From CBDAPU01 sp965198875 (GTDB lineage Bacteria; Pseudomonadota; Gammaproteobacteria; Eutrophobiales; Eutrophobiaceae): a DNA stretch of 64,000 nucleotides. The translations under genes and the position numbers were made by a program. Location of the stretch: contig CBDAPU010000002.1 in NCBI GenBank assembly GCA_965198875.1, positions 3,719 to 67,718 on the forward strand, read 5' to 3'. Positions 28,173-39,213 of this stretch are shown piece by piece. A model generated the notes under the pieces. The model saw nothing but the letters and a program-made list of their open reading frames with translations. It was not told the origin of the DNA and did no database searches. Every line of letters starts with the position of its first letter. Within the stretch, counting starts at the first letter, position 1.

Positions 28173-28349
28173 TTAAAACAAGTCCGGGTGAGTGGCGGCG
28201 ATACGACTGTTGGCTAAACTCATATAGTCCTGATTGATTTCAAAACCAATGAAGTATCTATCGCTTTTAAGTGCGGCAACGGCCGTGGTGCCGCTGCCCG
28301 TTGAAGCGCTTACCGCCTTGTTCATATCTTTGCCCATGCCATTAACCAT
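28173..28349 (-). pseudogene. C-terminal remnant of an N6/N4 DNA methyltransferase
   Basis: A 58-codon frame whose second half (GSGTTAVAALKSDRYFIGFE, then INQDYMSLANSRI) is the SAM-binding motif I and C-terminal end of a beta-class DNA methyltransferase. The preceding DPF part of the motif, the catalytic DPPY region and the rest are absent; other sequence replaces them. It lies in the sense orientation between nuoL and nuoM. It is too short to be active. Confidence 0.7.
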
Positions 28350-28429
28350 ATATTTCCCTGATGAGTTTTTTGCGTTTTTCGATCCTGCCCTGTGTGATTT
28401 TCATTATCAGATGATCATATTCAACAACG

Positions 28430-28618
28430 CTATGCACTTTCTCTATCATCGATAACGAGCACCTCATCTGCATCTTCCCAATTCTCCAAATGAGATAAAA
28501 TCTCGCCTTCTTCAGGCGCCAGCTCTCTCGCTTTTATAATGGCCTGATCTTCATTTTCTGCACTTATTTCAAAGGTGCAAAAGGTTGAATAATATAGTTT
28601 CACTTCATGGCGTCTCAT
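28430..28618 (-). CDS. Hypothetical small acidic protein
   Basis: A 62-residue ORF between nuoL and the methyltransferase remnant. It starts with a basic stretch, then is strongly acidic (EISAENEDQAIIKAR, LENWEDADEVLVIDD). It resembles small proteins found beside mobile-element methyltransferases, but I recognise no family. It probably arrived with the methyltransferase fragment. Confidence 0.5.
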   Translation of the reverse strand: MRRHEVKLYYSTFCTFEISAENEDQAIIKARELAPEEGEILSHLENWEDADEVLVIDDRESA

Positions 28619-28633
28619 ATCTCATCCATCCAG

Positions 28634-30616
28634 TCAGACTAAAACCCCATGCACAAACACGCCCAGCAGAAGCAGCAGGCCGATGATCATGGCGAAGGCA
28701 TAATCGTATAAATAACCGGACTGCAAGGCCCTGAGCACACCTGAGCACCAGCGCACGGTGCGGGCGGCGCCATTGACCAGCGCCCCGTCTATGAGCCGCA
28801 CATCGCCAAACCGCCAGAGCGCCCCGCCAATCCCGCGCGCCCCGCCGGCAAAGACACATTGATACACCTCATCAAAATAGTATTTTTTGAGAAATAATTG
28901 ATATAAGCCGTTCAGGGGACGGGCGACCTTCTCCGGCCAATGCGGAAACCTGATATAAAACAACCAGGCGATCAACACCCCTGACAACGCCAAATAGACC
29001 GGGGGATGTGTAAATGCCACAAGCGTAAAACCCAACACCCCCCGATAGTGAGCGGCCATCTCATTCAGACCGTCTGCATGTGCTACGGACACGTAAATGG
29101 CGTCCATAAAATACGCACCGCTGATCACACCCCCCATTAAATAAGCGCCCGCCAGCAGGGAGGGTATCGCCAAAACGAGCAGGGGAACGGTCACCACCCA
29201 GGGGGACTCACGCAGGCGCTTCCAGGTCTCCATGCCGAAGTTCTCCTTCCCGTGAAACGTCATAAAGAACAGACGAAAAGAATACAGCGCCGTAATCAAC
29301 ACGCCCATCAAAACGGCATAATAGGCCATGCCCGCCGCCGGAAGCTCGGAATAATGCACAGCTTCAATGATGGCGTCTTTGGAATAAAAACCGGCGAAGG
29401 GCGGCAGACCAATCAGCGCCAGTGAGCCGATCAGGCAGGTAAACCAGGTGATCGGCATCTTCTTGTATAACCCGCCCATCTTACGCATGTCCTGCTCGTG
29501 GTGCATGCCGATGATCACCGAGCCGGCGGCAAGAAATAACAGCGCCTTGAAAAACGCATGGGTCACCAGGTGGAAGATGGCGATGCCATAGGCGGAGGCG
29601 CCGAGGGCGACGGTCATATAACCGAGCTGCGATAAGGTGGAGTAGGCGATGACCCGTTTGATGTCATGTTGCACCAGCGCCAGCAGCCCCATGAAAAATG
29701 CCGTCACGGCGCCAATAAAGAGGATCAGGTTCAATGCCGTTTCAGACAACTCAAACAGGGGCGACATGCGCGCCACCATGAAGATCCCGGCGGTCACCAT
29801 CGTTGCCGCATGGATCAGAGCCGAGATCGGCGTTGGCCCTTCCATGGAATCCGGCAGCCAGACATGCAGGGGCGCCTGGGCGGATTTCCCCATCGCCCCG
29901 ATAAAGAGACAGATGCAGATAAAGCTCATCACCGACCAGTCCTGCCCGGGGAGCAGACTTAAAGTGGCACCGGCCACGGCATCCGTGCGCGCAAAGACCT
30001 CCATATAATCCAGCGAATGAAAATACAGCAGGATAGCCGCAATGCCGATGAGGAAACCAAGATCGCCCACCCGATTCACCAGGAACGCCTTGAGACTGGC
30101 GAAGATGGCCGTCTCTTTTTTATACCAAAAGCCGATCAACAAATAAGACACGAGGCCCACCGCCTCCCAGCCAAAGAACAACTGCATGAAGTTATTGGAC
30201 ATCACCAGCATCAGCATGGCGAAGGTAAACAGGGAGATGTAACTGAAAAAACGTTGATAGCCGGGATCATCGTGCATGTAGCCGATGGTGTAGATATGGA
30301 TCATCCAGGAGACAAAGCTGACGATGACCATCATCGTCACCGATAGGGGATCCACCAGAAAGCCCACTTCAAAGGTGTAGCCCCCCGTTGCCAGCCAGGT
30401 ATAGAGCGCAGCGTTATACACCTCACCGCCGTCAAACATGATGTGTTTATAGGCGATCAGGGACAGCATCGCCGAGACGCCAACGCCGATGATCGTCACC
30501 CAATGGGCGCCAGCCCGACCAATCAGGCGGCCAAACAGGCCGGCAATCACCGCCCCGGCAAGGGGCGAGAGCACAATGGCGAGGTAGATATTTTCCATAT
30601 TATCGGCCATGTTCAT
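28634..30616 (-). CDS. nuoL: NADH-quinone oxidoreductase subunit L
   Basis: Largest antiporter-like subunit, 660 residues, with the long C-terminal lateral helix. Present: [19 protein letters not shown] with the key Glu, [23 protein letters not shown], and the [18 protein letters not shown] segment. Its ATG overlaps the nuoK stop by 4 nt. Confidence 0.96.
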   Translation of the reverse strand: MNMADNMENIYLAIVLSPLAGAVIAGLFGRLIGRAGAHWVTIIGVGVSAMLSLIAYKHIMFDGGEVYNAALYTWLATGGYTFEVGFLVDPLSVTMMVIVSFVSWMIHIYTIGYMHDDPGYQRFFSYISLFTFAMLMLVMSNNFMQLFFGWEAVGLVSYLLIGFWYKKETAIFASLKAFLVNRVGDLGFLIGIAAILLYFHSLDYMEVFARTDAVAGATLSLLPGQDWSVMSFICICLFIGAMGKSAQAPLHVWLPDSMEGPTPISALIHAATMVTAGIFMVARMSPLFELSETALNLILFIGAVTAFFMGLLALVQHDIKRVIAYSTLSQLGYMTVALGASAYGIAIFHLVTHAFFKALLFLAAGSVIIGMHHEQDMRKMGGLYKKMPITWFTCLIGSLALIGLPPFAGFYSKDAIIEAVHYSELPAAGMAYYAVLMGVLITALYSFRLFFMTFHGKENFGMETWKRLRESPWVVTVPLLVLAIPSLLAGAYLMGGVISGAYFMDAIYVSVAHADGLNEMAAHYRGVLGFTLVAFTHPPVYLALSGVLIAWLFYIRFPHWPEKVARPLNGLYQLFLKKYYFDEVYQCVFAGGARGIGGALWRFGDVRLIDGALVNGAARTVRWCSGVLRALQSGYLYDYAFAMIIGLLLLLGVFVHGVLV

Positions 30617-30918
30617 CCCTTCATGCTGTCCAGATCAGCCACGTTGATGGTATGTCGATGACGAAAGAGCACCACCAGAATGGCGAGCCCAATGGCCGCC
30701 TCGGCGGCGGCGACCGTTAAGATGAAAAACACAAAGACCTGCCCGTGAATGTCGCCGAGGAAATGGGAAAAGGCAATGAAGTTCATATTCACCGACAACA
30801 ACATCAACTCAATACACATCAGTAAAATAATCACGTTCTTGCGGTTAATAAAAATGCCCGCCACACTGATGCAAAAGAGGATGGCGGCCAGCATCAACAC
30901 CTCCGTGAGCGCAATCAC
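30613..30918 (-). CDS. nuoK: NADH-quinone oxidoreductase subunit K
   Basis: A 101-residue, three-helix membrane subunit of the Na+/H+ antiporter MnhC-like family. Membrane glutamates are conserved in [10 protein letters not shown] and [13 protein letters not shown]. It is coupled to nuoL by a 4-nt overlap and follows nuoJ by 12 nt. Confidence 0.96.
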   Translation of the reverse strand: MIALTEVLMLAAILFCISVAGIFINRKNVIILLMCIELMLLSVNMNFIAFSHFLGDIHGQVFVFFILTVAAAEAAIGLAILVVLFRHRHTINVADLDSMKG

Positions 30919-30930
30919 CTGGGCGCCCCG

Positions 30931-31536
30931 CTAGGCATCTGGTTTCTCCGCCTCCATAGTGATCAGTCGTACACGCTGATCACGTTTGACCACCACCTGT
31001 GTGTGCGGCCTGGGCGTGCGCCCGGCCCTGGATTGACGCATGGTCAAACTGATGGCGGCAATGATCGCCACCAGCAAGATCGCCCCGGCGATCTCAAAGG
31101 GGTAGAGATACTCCGTAAACAACACCTTGCCTAACAGCAGGGTATTGCTCGCATCTGCCGGCAGTTGCCTGGCGAGCCTGGATGTGCTGGAGAAAATCTG
31201 ATCTGCGCCCACGACCAGGCCCATCGCCACCATCATCAATGCAGCAAAAAACAAGCCCACCGGCAGGAACCTGGCGAAGCCCTCACGCAAGGGGGCGAGG
31301 TTAATATCCAGCATCATCACCACAAACAGGAACAACACCATCACCGCACCCACGTAAACCAGGATTAATACGATAGCGAGAAACTCGGCCTGTAACAGCA
31401 GCCAGATAGCGGCGCTTGAGAAAAAGGCCAGCACAAGAGAGAGGGCCGCATGGACGGGATTACGCACCATAATCACCATGCTCGCCGAGAGGATGAGCAT
31501 GGTGGCGAAGAGATAGAAGATCGCCTGCTCTAACAT
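30931..31536 (-). CDS. nuoJ: NADH-quinone oxidoreductase subunit J
   Basis: A membrane subunit of about 201 residues from the ATG at 31536 (MLEQAIFYLFA). An upstream in-frame start at 31602 would overlap nuoI and adds an unlikely polar extension. Five hydrophobic segments and the VMLFLFVVMMLDI region are typical. Confidence 0.93.
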   Translation of the reverse strand: MLEQAIFYLFATMLILSASMVIMVRNPVHAALSLVLAFFSSAAIWLLLQAEFLAIVLILVYVGAVMVLFLFVVMMLDINLAPLREGFARFLPVGLFFAALMMVAMGLVVGADQIFSSTSRLARQLPADASNTLLLGKVLFTEYLYPFEIAGAILLVAIIAAISLTMRQSRAGRTPRPHTQVVVKRDQRVRLITMEAEKPDA

Positions 31537-31582
31537 GGCCTGATCAGTGCTGATGATGTAAGCCGGTTGTCCCTGGTTTCCG

Positions 31583-32074
31583 TCATCGGTAAAGCGCCTC
31601 ACTGGCGCGGTCTTCGGCGATCTGCGCCTCGGCCCTGTCCCCCACCTCCAGCAACTTCTGTTTCGTCATTAGGAGATCGCCGCGCTGCTCGCCGTGATAC
31701 TCATAAATACGGGTCTCAACAATGGAGTCCACCGGACAGGACTCCTCACAAAAACCACAGAAGATACACTTGGTTAGATCAATATCATAGCGGGTCGTGC
31801 GGCGCGTGCCATCCTCACGCTGCTCGGAGTCGATGGTGATCGCAAGCGCCGGACACACCGCCTCACACAACTTGCAGGCAATACAACGCTCCTCACCATT
31901 GGGGTAGCGGCGAAGGGCATGCAGGCCGCGAAAGCGCGGCGATTGCGGCGTCTTCTCTTCGGGGTAGTGTACGGTCACTTTGCGTCTAAACAGATAGCGA
32001 CCGGTCAAATGCAGACCTTTTAGTAGCTCCCACAACAACAAACTCTGAAAATACGCCTTCACTTTTTGCATCAT
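31583..32074 (-). CDS. nuoI: NADH-quinone oxidoreductase subunit I
   Basis: A ferredoxin-type subunit carrying two [4Fe-4S] clusters (N6a/N6b). The motifs [12 protein letters not shown] and [12 protein letters not shown] are both complete. The start at 32074 ([10 protein letters not shown]) is chosen because the alternative at 32095 overlaps nuoH. About 163 residues, the normal length. Confidence 0.95.
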   Translation of the reverse strand: MMQKVKAYFQSLLLWELLKGLHLTGRYLFRRKVTVHYPEEKTPQSPRFRGLHALRRYPNGEERCIACKLCEAVCPALAITIDSEQREDGTRRTTRYDIDLTKCIFCGFCEESCPVDSIVETRIYEYHGEQRGDLLMTKQKLLEVGDRAEAQIAEDRASEALYR

Positions 32075-32087
32075 TGAACCCAACCCC

Positions 32088-33197
32088 TTATGCACTGAAC
32101 CAGGGCGCCACCTGCCCCACCACCAGGGCGCTCACCACCACTATCCAGACAATGGTGATCGGCAAAAACACCTTCCAGCCGAGGCGCATGATCTGATCAT
32201 AGCGATAGCGCGGGAAGGTGGCCCGAAACCAGAGAAACAAAAACAGGAACACCGATGTCTTGGCCAGAAACCACAGGATATGGGGCTCGCCCAGCACGGG
32301 AATATCCCCCAGCAAAGGAATACCCTGCAAAGGCGAGAGCCAGCCGCCACAAAACATCAGGGCAGTGAGCGCTGCGATCAGGATCATATTGGCGTACTCG
32401 GCCATAAAGAAGATGGAAAACGCCACCCCGCCGTATTCCACATGAAAGCCGGCGACAATCTCGGACTCCCCCTCGGCCACATCAAAGGGCGCCCTGTTCG
32501 TCTCCGCCACACCGGAGATGTAATAGACAATAAAAATCGGGAACAACGGCAGCCAGAACCAGTGCAGGATGCTGCCGGCCTGGGCGCGGACAATATCCCC
32601 CAGGTTCAGACTGCCGGCGGCAATCAACACACAAACCAGTGCAAAGCCCATGGCGATCTCATAGGAGACGATCTGCGCCGCCGAGCGCATGGCGCCGAGA
32701 AAGGCGTACTTGGAATTGGAGGCCCAACCGGCAATGATGATCCCGTAAACAGCCAGTGAGGTTAGGGCCAGTATATATAGAAGACCGGCGTTGATGTCGG
32801 CCAGCACCGCCACATCGTTAAACGGCACCACCGCCCAGGCCGCCAGGGACGGGGCTATGGAGAGGATGGGCGCCATAATAAACAGACGCCTGTTCGCCCC
32901 CGCCGGGATGATCGTTTCCTTGAAGATGAGTTTCACGGCATCAGCAATCGGCTGCCCCAGTCCCCAGAGCCTAAGGCCAAAAAAACCGACCCGATTGGGG
33001 CCGATACGACCCTGGATAAAACCGATCACCTTGCGCTCGGCATAGGTGGTATAGGCGACTGTAGCGAGCACTGGCAAGAGGATGCAGAGGATCTTGATGA
33101 GGATATCCAGGGTATAGACGATCTCCTCCGTAAAGGTGCCGGGGGATACCAGGCTGACCAGTGGGGTGAGAAGCTGATTGCGAATAAACTCAAACAT
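32088..33197 (-). CDS. nuoH: NADH-quinone oxidoreductase subunit H
   Basis: A 369-residue membrane subunit at the quinone site. Diagnostic segments are [32 protein letters not shown] (conserved acidic cluster near the E-channel) and [11 protein letters not shown]. It lies 2 nt after the nuoG stop. Confidence 0.96.
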   Translation of the reverse strand: MFEFIRNQLLTPLVSLVSPGTFTEEIVYTLDILIKILCILLPVLATVAYTTYAERKVIGFIQGRIGPNRVGFFGLRLWGLGQPIADAVKLIFKETIIPAGANRRLFIMAPILSIAPSLAAWAVVPFNDVAVLADINAGLLYILALTSLAVYGIIIAGWASNSKYAFLGAMRSAAQIVSYEIAMGFALVCVLIAAGSLNLGDIVRAQAGSILHWFWLPLFPIFIVYYISGVAETNRAPFDVAEGESEIVAGFHVEYGGVAFSIFFMAEYANMILIAALTALMFCGGWLSPLQGIPLLGDIPVLGEPHILWFLAKTSVFLFLFLWFRATFPRYRYDQIMRLGWKVFLPITIVWIVVVSALVVGQVAPWFSA

Positions 33198-33199
33198 GT

Positions 33200-35572
33200 T
33201 CAGATCCGGCTCAGGCGCACATCCCCATACCAGGGGCCGAGCTCGGCGCTCCTTGCATGGGCGCCCTGGATGAGTACGGTCTGCCCGGCGATGGTATCAT
33301 CGATCACAACATCCATCTCAACGCCATGCTCATCCTGCTCCACCCTCACCCGGCCCTGATCAGAGACCCCCAGCCTCTGTGCCAGCGCCTGATTGATATG
33401 CACGGCGCCATCGGCCACATCGGCCATTTGCTGCAGGGAAGCCGCATGCCTCACCAGGGCGTCCGCTGAATTCATCGGTACCATGCTCACACGTTGCAGG
33501 CCGTCATTATCTGTCGGCAAGGTGTCCGGCCGGCGCCAGGCGCCCATGTTATTCATGGGCTTGTCGGTTAATTCCTTATCCAGCTCGGCAACCACATCAC
33601 CCAGCCTGTGATAGGAGAAACCGCTCAGTGCAAAGGCATCGGCCAGCACCTTGATGATCTTCCAGGCCGGCCGTGCCTCGCCCGGCGCTGAGACAATGCC
33701 GTGAAAGCCTTGCCGCCGACCTTCTATGTTGATGTAGCTGCCCGTGTTCTCCGCATACAGGGCCATGGGCAACAGCACATCGGCGTATGCCTGCAACTCA
33801 GCGGAGCGATAGGGCGTGATCGCAACCACACACTCTGCCGAGTGCATGGCCTCGGCGGCCCGCCTGCCGTAGGCGCTGTCGAGAGCTGGTTCAACATTGA
33901 GCAACAAATAAGCGGCCAGCTTCTCCGTCAGCATGGCCGCCGCATCGAGACCCATCGGCTTGCTGACCACGCCACCTGCCCCACGATGCGGCAGGGCGCC
34001 GGCCAGGGCCACACCGGCACTGTTCGCCGCCTCGCCCAGATAACCCAGGTGCGCCCCGCCCAGCTCGGCAAGCCTGCCGGCCAGATAACGAAGCACGGAA
34101 AACTGCGGATGGGCGCTGGCCGCATTGCCCAGAAACACGCCCTTATGGCCGGCAACACGAAACCTGGCCGCCATCGCCTCATGGCTTTCATTGACGGTGA
34201 CATGGGCTAACAGGCTATTCAGCTTCTTATCAGAGGCCGAGCCCGACAATGCCTTGAGGATGGCCGAGAGCTCCGCCACCAGTCGCCCGGGGGAGACGAT
34301 AAGTTTTTCCGTAACAGTGAAGTTCACAGCATGATCAATGGCATGGATGAGCATGATCTCCCCGCCCTTGAGGGCGGCCTTGCGTAGACGGTGATTCAAA
34401 AGCGGCTGCTCCTTGCGCGGCCAGGCGCCCACCAGCAGGGCCAGATCCAGGTTTTCCATATCGGCGATTGCGTGTCCCAGGTAAGGAGACACCGGGGCGA
34501 CATCCTGATCGCGAAAGTCACTCTGATGCAGGCGGTGATCGATATTGTTCGACCCCAGGGCACGCATCAGCTTTTGCAGCAGATAGGCCTCCTCGGTGGT
34601 GGCCGTTGGCGAGAGCAATGCGCCGGTTTTTTCCGCCCCCGCCGAGCGCATGGCGGCCTCAAAGCCGGCCTTCGCCGCAGCAAACGCCGTCTGCCAGTCC
34701 ACCTCCCTCCAGCGACCGGCCTGCTTTATCATCGGCGCCCTGAGACGATCCTCACTATAAAGCCCTTCATAACTGAAGCGGTCCCGATCCGAGAGCCAGA
34801 CCTCATTGATGGCCTCGTTATCAGCGGGTACTACCCGCCTCACCCGATCATCCCTGACATGGAAGTGAACATTGGAGCCCACCCCATCGTGTGGTGCAAT
34901 GCCCTTGTGTTGCGACATCTCCCAGGTGCGCGCCGAGTAGCGGGATGGTTTGGCGGTCAAGGCGCCCACCGGACACAGATCGATGACGTTGCCGGACAGC
35001 TCCGAGGCCATACTCTTCTCAACATAGGTGCCGATCTCCATAAACTCACCCCGACCAGTGGCGCCCAGCTCCCTTAATCCGGCAATCTCCTCACCAAAAC
35101 GCACACAGCGGGTGCAGTGGATACAGCGGGTCATATCCGTCTGCACCAGCGGGCCGATGTTCTTGTCTTTCACCACACGTTTGTTTTCCTGATAGCGCGA
35201 GACGTCACTGCCGTAGCCCATGGCCAGGTCCTGCAACTCACACTCGCCACCCTGATCGCAGATCGGGCAGTCCAGGGGATGATTGATGAGCAGGAACTCC
35301 ATGACCGACTTCTGAGCGGCCATCGCCAGATCAGACTTTGTATGCACCTTCATGCCGTCCATCACTGGTGTGGCGCAGGCGGGCAGGGGCTTGGGGGCAT
35401 TCTCCACTTCCACCAGGCACATGCGACAATTCGCCGCCACCGATAATTTATGGTGATAGCAAAAACGCGGCACGTAATGGCCTATTTTGTCCGTGACTTC
35501 AATCAGCATCTGGCCGGGCTCGACCTCGACCTCTGTGCCGTCAACAACAATGCTCATGTTGTTATCATTCAT
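33200..35572 (-). CDS. nuoG: NADH-quinone oxidoreductase subunit G
   Basis: A 790-residue iron-sulfur subunit. It has the N-terminal [2Fe-2S] site ([15 protein letters not shown]), the His-Cys3 cluster ([14 protein letters not shown]) and a [4Fe-4S] site ([10 protein letters not shown]), then a molybdopterin-oxidoreductase-like domain. The size is typical of beta/gamma complex I. The stop of nuoF is 21 nt upstream. Confidence 0.96.
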   Translation of the reverse strand: MNDNNMSIVVDGTEVEVEPGQMLIEVTDKIGHYVPRFCYHHKLSVAANCRMCLVEVENAPKPLPACATPVMDGMKVHTKSDLAMAAQKSVMEFLLINHPLDCPICDQGGECELQDLAMGYGSDVSRYQENKRVVKDKNIGPLVQTDMTRCIHCTRCVRFGEEIAGLRELGATGRGEFMEIGTYVEKSMASELSGNVIDLCPVGALTAKPSRYSARTWEMSQHKGIAPHDGVGSNVHFHVRDDRVRRVVPADNEAINEVWLSDRDRFSYEGLYSEDRLRAPMIKQAGRWREVDWQTAFAAAKAGFEAAMRSAGAEKTGALLSPTATTEEAYLLQKLMRALGSNNIDHRLHQSDFRDQDVAPVSPYLGHAIADMENLDLALLVGAWPRKEQPLLNHRLRKAALKGGEIMLIHAIDHAVNFTVTEKLIVSPGRLVAELSAILKALSGSASDKKLNSLLAHVTVNESHEAMAARFRVAGHKGVFLGNAASAHPQFSVLRYLAGRLAELGGAHLGYLGEAANSAGVALAGALPHRGAGGVVSKPMGLDAAAMLTEKLAAYLLLNVEPALDSAYGRRAAEAMHSAECVVAITPYRSAELQAYADVLLPMALYAENTGSYINIEGRRQGFHGIVSAPGEARPAWKIIKVLADAFALSGFSYHRLGDVVAELDKELTDKPMNNMGAWRRPDTLPTDNDGLQRVSMVPMNSADALVRHAASLQQMADVADGAVHINQALAQRLGVSDQGRVRVEQDEHGVEMDVVIDDTIAGQTVLIQGAHARSAELGPWYGDVRLSRI

Positions 35573-35593
35573 TTCAACTTCAATCCTGCTGGT

Positions 35594-36901
35594 CTAGGCC
35601 GCCTTCTTGTCCGCACCGTCAACCAGGCTGCGACCGCCATGTTCAATCATATAGGCGAACTCATGGCGATAATGCTTGAGGAAACTCTGCACCGGCCAGG
35701 CCGCCGCATCCCCCAGGGCGCAGATCGTGCGCCCTTCGATGTTGTTCGCCACATCGATGAGCTTGTCCATGTCCTCCGCCCTGCCCTGCCCATCGATGAT
35801 CCGACTCAACATGCGATACAGCCAGCCCGTGCCCTCACGACAGGGCGTACATTGACCGCAGGACTCGGAGAAATAAAAGCGCGAAATGCGCCTTAGCATC
35901 CTCACCATGCAGGTGGTCTCATCCATCACCACAACGGCGCCGGAGCCAATGGATGAGCCCTTGCTCTTCAGAGAGTCGTAATCCATAGTCGCCTCCATCA
36001 TCTGCTCCCCCGGCACAACCTGTACGGATGAGCCGCCCGGGATCACGGCCTTCAGCCGCCGCCCTTTCCAGACGCCGCCGGCCATCGCCAGTAATGTCTC
36101 AAACGGCAGGCCCATGGGGACTTCAAAATTGCCCGGTTTTTGCACATGACCGCTGACGGAAAAACACTTGGTGCCGCCGCTGTTGGCAACGCCCACATCG
36201 GCAAACCACTGGGCGCCTTTACGCAGGATGGTCGGCGCCGATGAGAAACTTTCCGTGTTGTTGATCGTTGTCGGCTTGCCGTAGAGGCCATATTGTGCGG
36301 GAAAGGGCGGCTTGAACCTGGGCTTGCCCGGCTTGCCCTCCAGCGACTCCAGCAGCGCCGTCTCCTCACCGCAAATATAGGCGCCGGCGCCCAGGGTGGC
36401 GTAGATGTCGATATCAACACCGGCGCCCTGGATATTCCTGCCCAGGTAGCCCGCCCCGTAGGCCTCTTGCAAGGCGTCTTCAAAACGCCTGAACGGCTCA
36501 TCCATGAACTCACCCCGGATGTAGTTATAACCCACTGAGGCGCCCATGGCGTAACAGGCGATGGCCATGCCCTCCACCAGTGAATGGGGATTGAAGCGCA
36601 GAATATCCCGGTCCTTGCAGGTGCCCGGCTCGCTTTCATCGGAGTTACACACCACGTATTTCGGGCTCGGCGCCTCCGGCTTCATGAAACTCCATTTAAG
36701 ACCCGTGGGAAAACCGGCCCCGCCACGACCACGAAGGCCGGAGCCTTTTATCCGCTCAGTGACCTCCCCGGGCGGTATTTTCTCATTGAGGATTTTTTTC
36801 CACGCCTGATAGCCATCCACCCTGTAGTAATTCTCCAGGGTCCACGGCTCATCATACTTTAAGGTGGCGTAGCAGACCGCATTGAGTTTGTCGTCATTCA
36901 T
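35594..36901 (-). CDS. nuoF: NADH-quinone oxidoreductase subunit F
   Basis: NADH- and FMN-binding subunit, 435 residues. FMN/NADH loop GLRGRGGAGFPTG near 50-62, and the N3 cluster segment ESCGQCTPCREG. Upstream, where nuoE should follow within a few bases, lies a 1.65-kb insertion with three unrelated genes. Expression of nuoF-N must therefore read through the insertion or use a promoter within it. Confidence 0.96.
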   Translation of the reverse strand: MNDDKLNAVCYATLKYDEPWTLENYYRVDGYQAWKKILNEKIPPGEVTERIKGSGLRGRGGAGFPTGLKWSFMKPEAPSPKYVVCNSDESEPGTCKDRDILRFNPHSLVEGMAIACYAMGASVGYNYIRGEFMDEPFRRFEDALQEAYGAGYLGRNIQGAGVDIDIYATLGAGAYICGEETALLESLEGKPGKPRFKPPFPAQYGLYGKPTTINNTESFSSAPTILRKGAQWFADVGVANSGGTKCFSVSGHVQKPGNFEVPMGLPFETLLAMAGGVWKGRRLKAVIPGGSSVQVVPGEQMMEATMDYDSLKSKGSSIGSGAVVVMDETTCMVRMLRRISRFYFSESCGQCTPCREGTGWLYRMLSRIIDGQGRAEDMDKLIDVANNIEGRTICALGDAAAWPVQSFLKHYRHEFAYMIEHGGRSLVDGADKKAA

Positions 36902-36977
36902 GGTGCGCTTATTCGGAGGTTATATACAATCTGATCACTGCCGATCTCCCATCAGGCCTTGCAGGGCCAGGCGGATT

Positions 36978-37199
36978 TCATCGATCCGTAATAATTATAG
37001 TGCCGGTTTGCTCATCCGTGTCTGATGTCTTTTCAGGCATGGGTGGAGCGGCAGCAGGGCTTGACGGTAATGTGTCCAGGGTGTCGGCTGTGGTATCCAG
37101 CCCGGCCAGGGTCTGTTCCACAAGCGGTTGTGGTGTCGCTGGACTTTCGGCTTTTGTCTGCTTGATGCCGGCAATGGGATCGTCCCGGTTTGTTATCAT
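36978..37199 (-). CDS. Hypothetical Pro/Thr-rich small protein
   Basis: A 73-residue ORF rich in Pro, Thr, Ala and Asp, with no hydrophobic segment; probably disordered. No family recognised. It lies inside the nuoE-nuoF insertion. Confidence 0.4.
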   Translation of the reverse strand: MITNRDDPIAGIKQTKAESPATPQPLVEQTLAGLDTTADTLDTLPSSPAAAPPMPEKTSDTDEQTGTIIITDR

Positions 37200-37261
37200 C
37201 AGTTCCCCCTTATCTCTGTTTTATGGTTGGTATTTTTCTTCATTGGCAAGCGCTGCATTGG

Positions 37262-37639
37262 TTAGTTTTTTGTACATTCATATTGCTCGCGTGATTCTGC
37301 AACACCGTCTTTGGATGTAGAAAAGTCGTAGTAACCAGCAATACGATCCGGGCCTAGAGTAATTGCATAAGTATATGTGGAACCCATTTCCCCCCAATCC
37401 CAGCTCCCAAGTCCCCAATTCCATCGTTTTTCCAGGCCATCCATTTGGTAGTCAGCAGGTATTCGTTCGTCGAATACTTTTATGTAACTCTTCTCTCCCC
37501 ACTCTACGAGCCAAAGTATATTTTCATCTCCGAGTAAGAGCTTTTTGCATGACCAAATTATTTTTTTGTCTTCTCCTGTCTCTGCACCAGCAGAGATGGC
37601 CAGTAAAGCACTGATAACTAAAATGAGTAATCTATTCAT
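37262..37639 (-). CDS. Hypothetical secreted protein
   Basis: About 125 residues from the ATG at 37639. It has a clear signal peptide (NRLLILVISALLAISAGA), then a Trp/Tyr-rich body with two cysteines (SCKKLL near 30 and YECTKN at the C-terminus) that could form a disulfide. No family recognised. It is part of the foreign segment between nuoE and nuoF. Confidence 0.6.
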   Translation of the reverse strand: MNRLLILVISALLAISAGAETGEDKKIIWSCKKLLLGDENILWLVEWGEKSYIKVFDERIPADYQMDGLEKRWNWGLGSWDWGEMGSTYTYAITLGPDRIAGYYDFSTSKDGVAESREQYECTKN

Positions 37640-37731
37640 TTTATTCTTATCTTGTCGCGCTATTCCAGTCATAGGTGATTTTTATCTCTTCGCAGGCGCC
37701 CGATGCGTCTTCAGGTTTTCTCTCTGCAACC

Positions 37732-38448
37732 TTAGCCATTTAAATCGCATCCTATAAAGTTTCGTCTCTGTAAACGGCAGGCTTGTAGCACGGTGAAGTC
37801 GCCGGCCGCCGGATCAAGCACAAGATCGCCTTCATGAGAAACGGCCGCCAGCAGTTTCCCTTGCAAGTCTATGGGCTTGCGGTGCGGATGCGTACCCCTC
37901 GGCGCCTTCTCTCGCCAACTATCGGGAATGTTGTGAGTCTTCCAAACGCCCTTTGCCCGGCGCGGTCGCTTTTGCAATACCACGCAGTATTCCGTTGTCC
38001 GGCGGGTACGATACCCCATGCCCATGCGGCCTTTATCCCAGTTTACCAGGTCAACGACATCCAGGGTTGTGCCTTCCAGCCAGGAGCGGAAATCATTCAA
38101 TAATTCAAATTTATCCATCCATAAAAACAAATGGCCCGTGGGGATCAAGGCCCGGTCAACACCCTGTAAAAAACGCCTGATTGTTTCATTATCCATTTGC
38201 GGCAACTCACAACGGCTTTTGCCTCTGCTTTTGCCTTCATTGCCATAGGCCATCTTGTTCAATCCGTTGCGATATTGCGGATCAAGAAAAGCAACGGGGA
38301 TGGAGCCTTCCGGCAAGGACGCCAGTAGTTTCAGGCCATCCATCTTGAGCCGTGCGTTGATTTGGACGTCACTCGGCAAGGCAATGGCAGGCGAGTCAAT
38401 GCTGCGCCGGGCGGAAAATACCGATGCGCTTGCCGACTCAAAGCTCAT
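37732..38448 (-). CDS. Site-specific DNA methyltransferase (beta-class N6/N4)
   Basis: 238 residues. The catalytic motif IV appears as DPQY (usual DPPY) near residue 56, and the SAM-binding motif I as DPAAGDFTVLQA near 213-224, so the order IV then I fits a beta-class enzyme. The body (LVNWDKGRMGMGYRTRR, EYCVVLQKR) matches phage and orphan methyltransferases. No restriction partner is adjacent. It sits within the nuo operon, in the same orientation. Confidence 0.8.
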   Translation of the reverse strand: MSFESASASVFSARRSIDSPAIALPSDVQINARLKMDGLKLLASLPEGSIPVAFLDPQYRNGLNKMAYGNEGKSRGKSRCELPQMDNETIRRFLQGVDRALIPTGHLFLWMDKFELLNDFRSWLEGTTLDVVDLVNWDKGRMGMGYRTRRTTEYCVVLQKRPRRAKGVWKTHNIPDSWREKAPRGTHPHRKPIDLQGKLLAAVSHEGDLVLDPAAGDFTVLQACRLQRRNFIGCDLNG

Positions 38449-38554
38449 GTCCGCTATCGCTTCTGTGCTGCTCTCTGGTGTTCACTGTTATCTGGTTTTC
38501 ACGGGGACAAGTTTTTGTCGGTCTGGCCATATACGGTCGCATCAACATTGACGT

Positions 38555-39052
38555 TTATTTAAGCCCGTCCAGGATACGGTCTACCTTTGTATTGGTGAGA
38601 TCTTCATAATAGACATGATCCACCATCATCATGGGCGCGCCGCAACAGGCGGCCAGGCACTCCTCCTCTTGCTTCAAATAGATGCGCTTGTCCTTTGTCG
38701 TCCGCCCGGTTTTTATCTTTAGCTTACTCTCGATATGCCGAACAATGTCATCGGCGCCGCGCAACATGCAGGAGATGTTGGTGCAGACCGATACGCTGTG
38801 TCGCCCGCAGGGGCGGGTCTCAAACATGGAGTAAAAACTGGCGACCTCATAAACCGCAATCTTCGGCATGGCGAGATAATCCGCCACCGCATCCATCAGT
38901 GCCGTGGTCAGATAACCCTGGTTCTCGTGTTGCACCTCACGCAGGGCGGCCAGCACGGCGGACTGCTTTTGATCCGGCGGGTACTTGGCCAGCCAGCGAT
39001 CAATCTCCTTGCGGGCATGGGCGGATAATGTTGCCTCCAGGGTCTCACTCAT
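38555..39052 (-). CDS. nuoE: NADH-quinone oxidoreductase subunit E
   Basis: A 165-residue thioredoxin-like [2Fe-2S] subunit (cluster N1a). Ligand cysteines lie in CTNISC and in the ECLAACCGAP segment. It is separated from nuoD by 161 nt that contain a long hairpin and from nuoF by the 1.65-kb insertion. Confidence 0.95.
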   Translation of the reverse strand: MSETLEATLSAHARKEIDRWLAKYPPDQKQSAVLAALREVQHENQGYLTTALMDAVADYLAMPKIAVYEVASFYSMFETRPCGRHSVSVCTNISCMLRGADDIVRHIESKLKIKTGRTTKDKRIYLKQEEECLAACCGAPMMMVDHVYYEDLTNTKVDRILDGLK

Positions 39053-39120
39053 GGCGCTTTCATTTTTTCACAACAGTTAAGTCTCAAGGGTAAAACCCGT
39101 AAATTGCTCGAGTATGCGGC

Positions 39121-39181
39121 GCGCTGTATTTCTTAAAGCGCAATGTATAAGGAATGCCTGGGCATTTAAGAAATATAGCGC
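39121..39181. repeat. 61-nt inverted-repeat element between nuoD and nuoE
   Basis: A 16-bp arm at 39121-39136 pairs with 39166-39181 with a single G-U position, leaving a 29-nt loop. It is in the non-coding gap of an otherwise compact operon. It could be a small MITE/REP element or an RNA-processing site that adjusts subunit stoichiometry (inference). Confidence 0.6.
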
Positions 39182-39213
39182 AACAAAGCAATCGGACAAT
39201 GGACGATGTTTTA

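Noticed and set aside
36052..36639. 195-codon antisense-frame ORF inside nuoF
   Set aside because: Shadow of nuoF in another frame; no family similarity.
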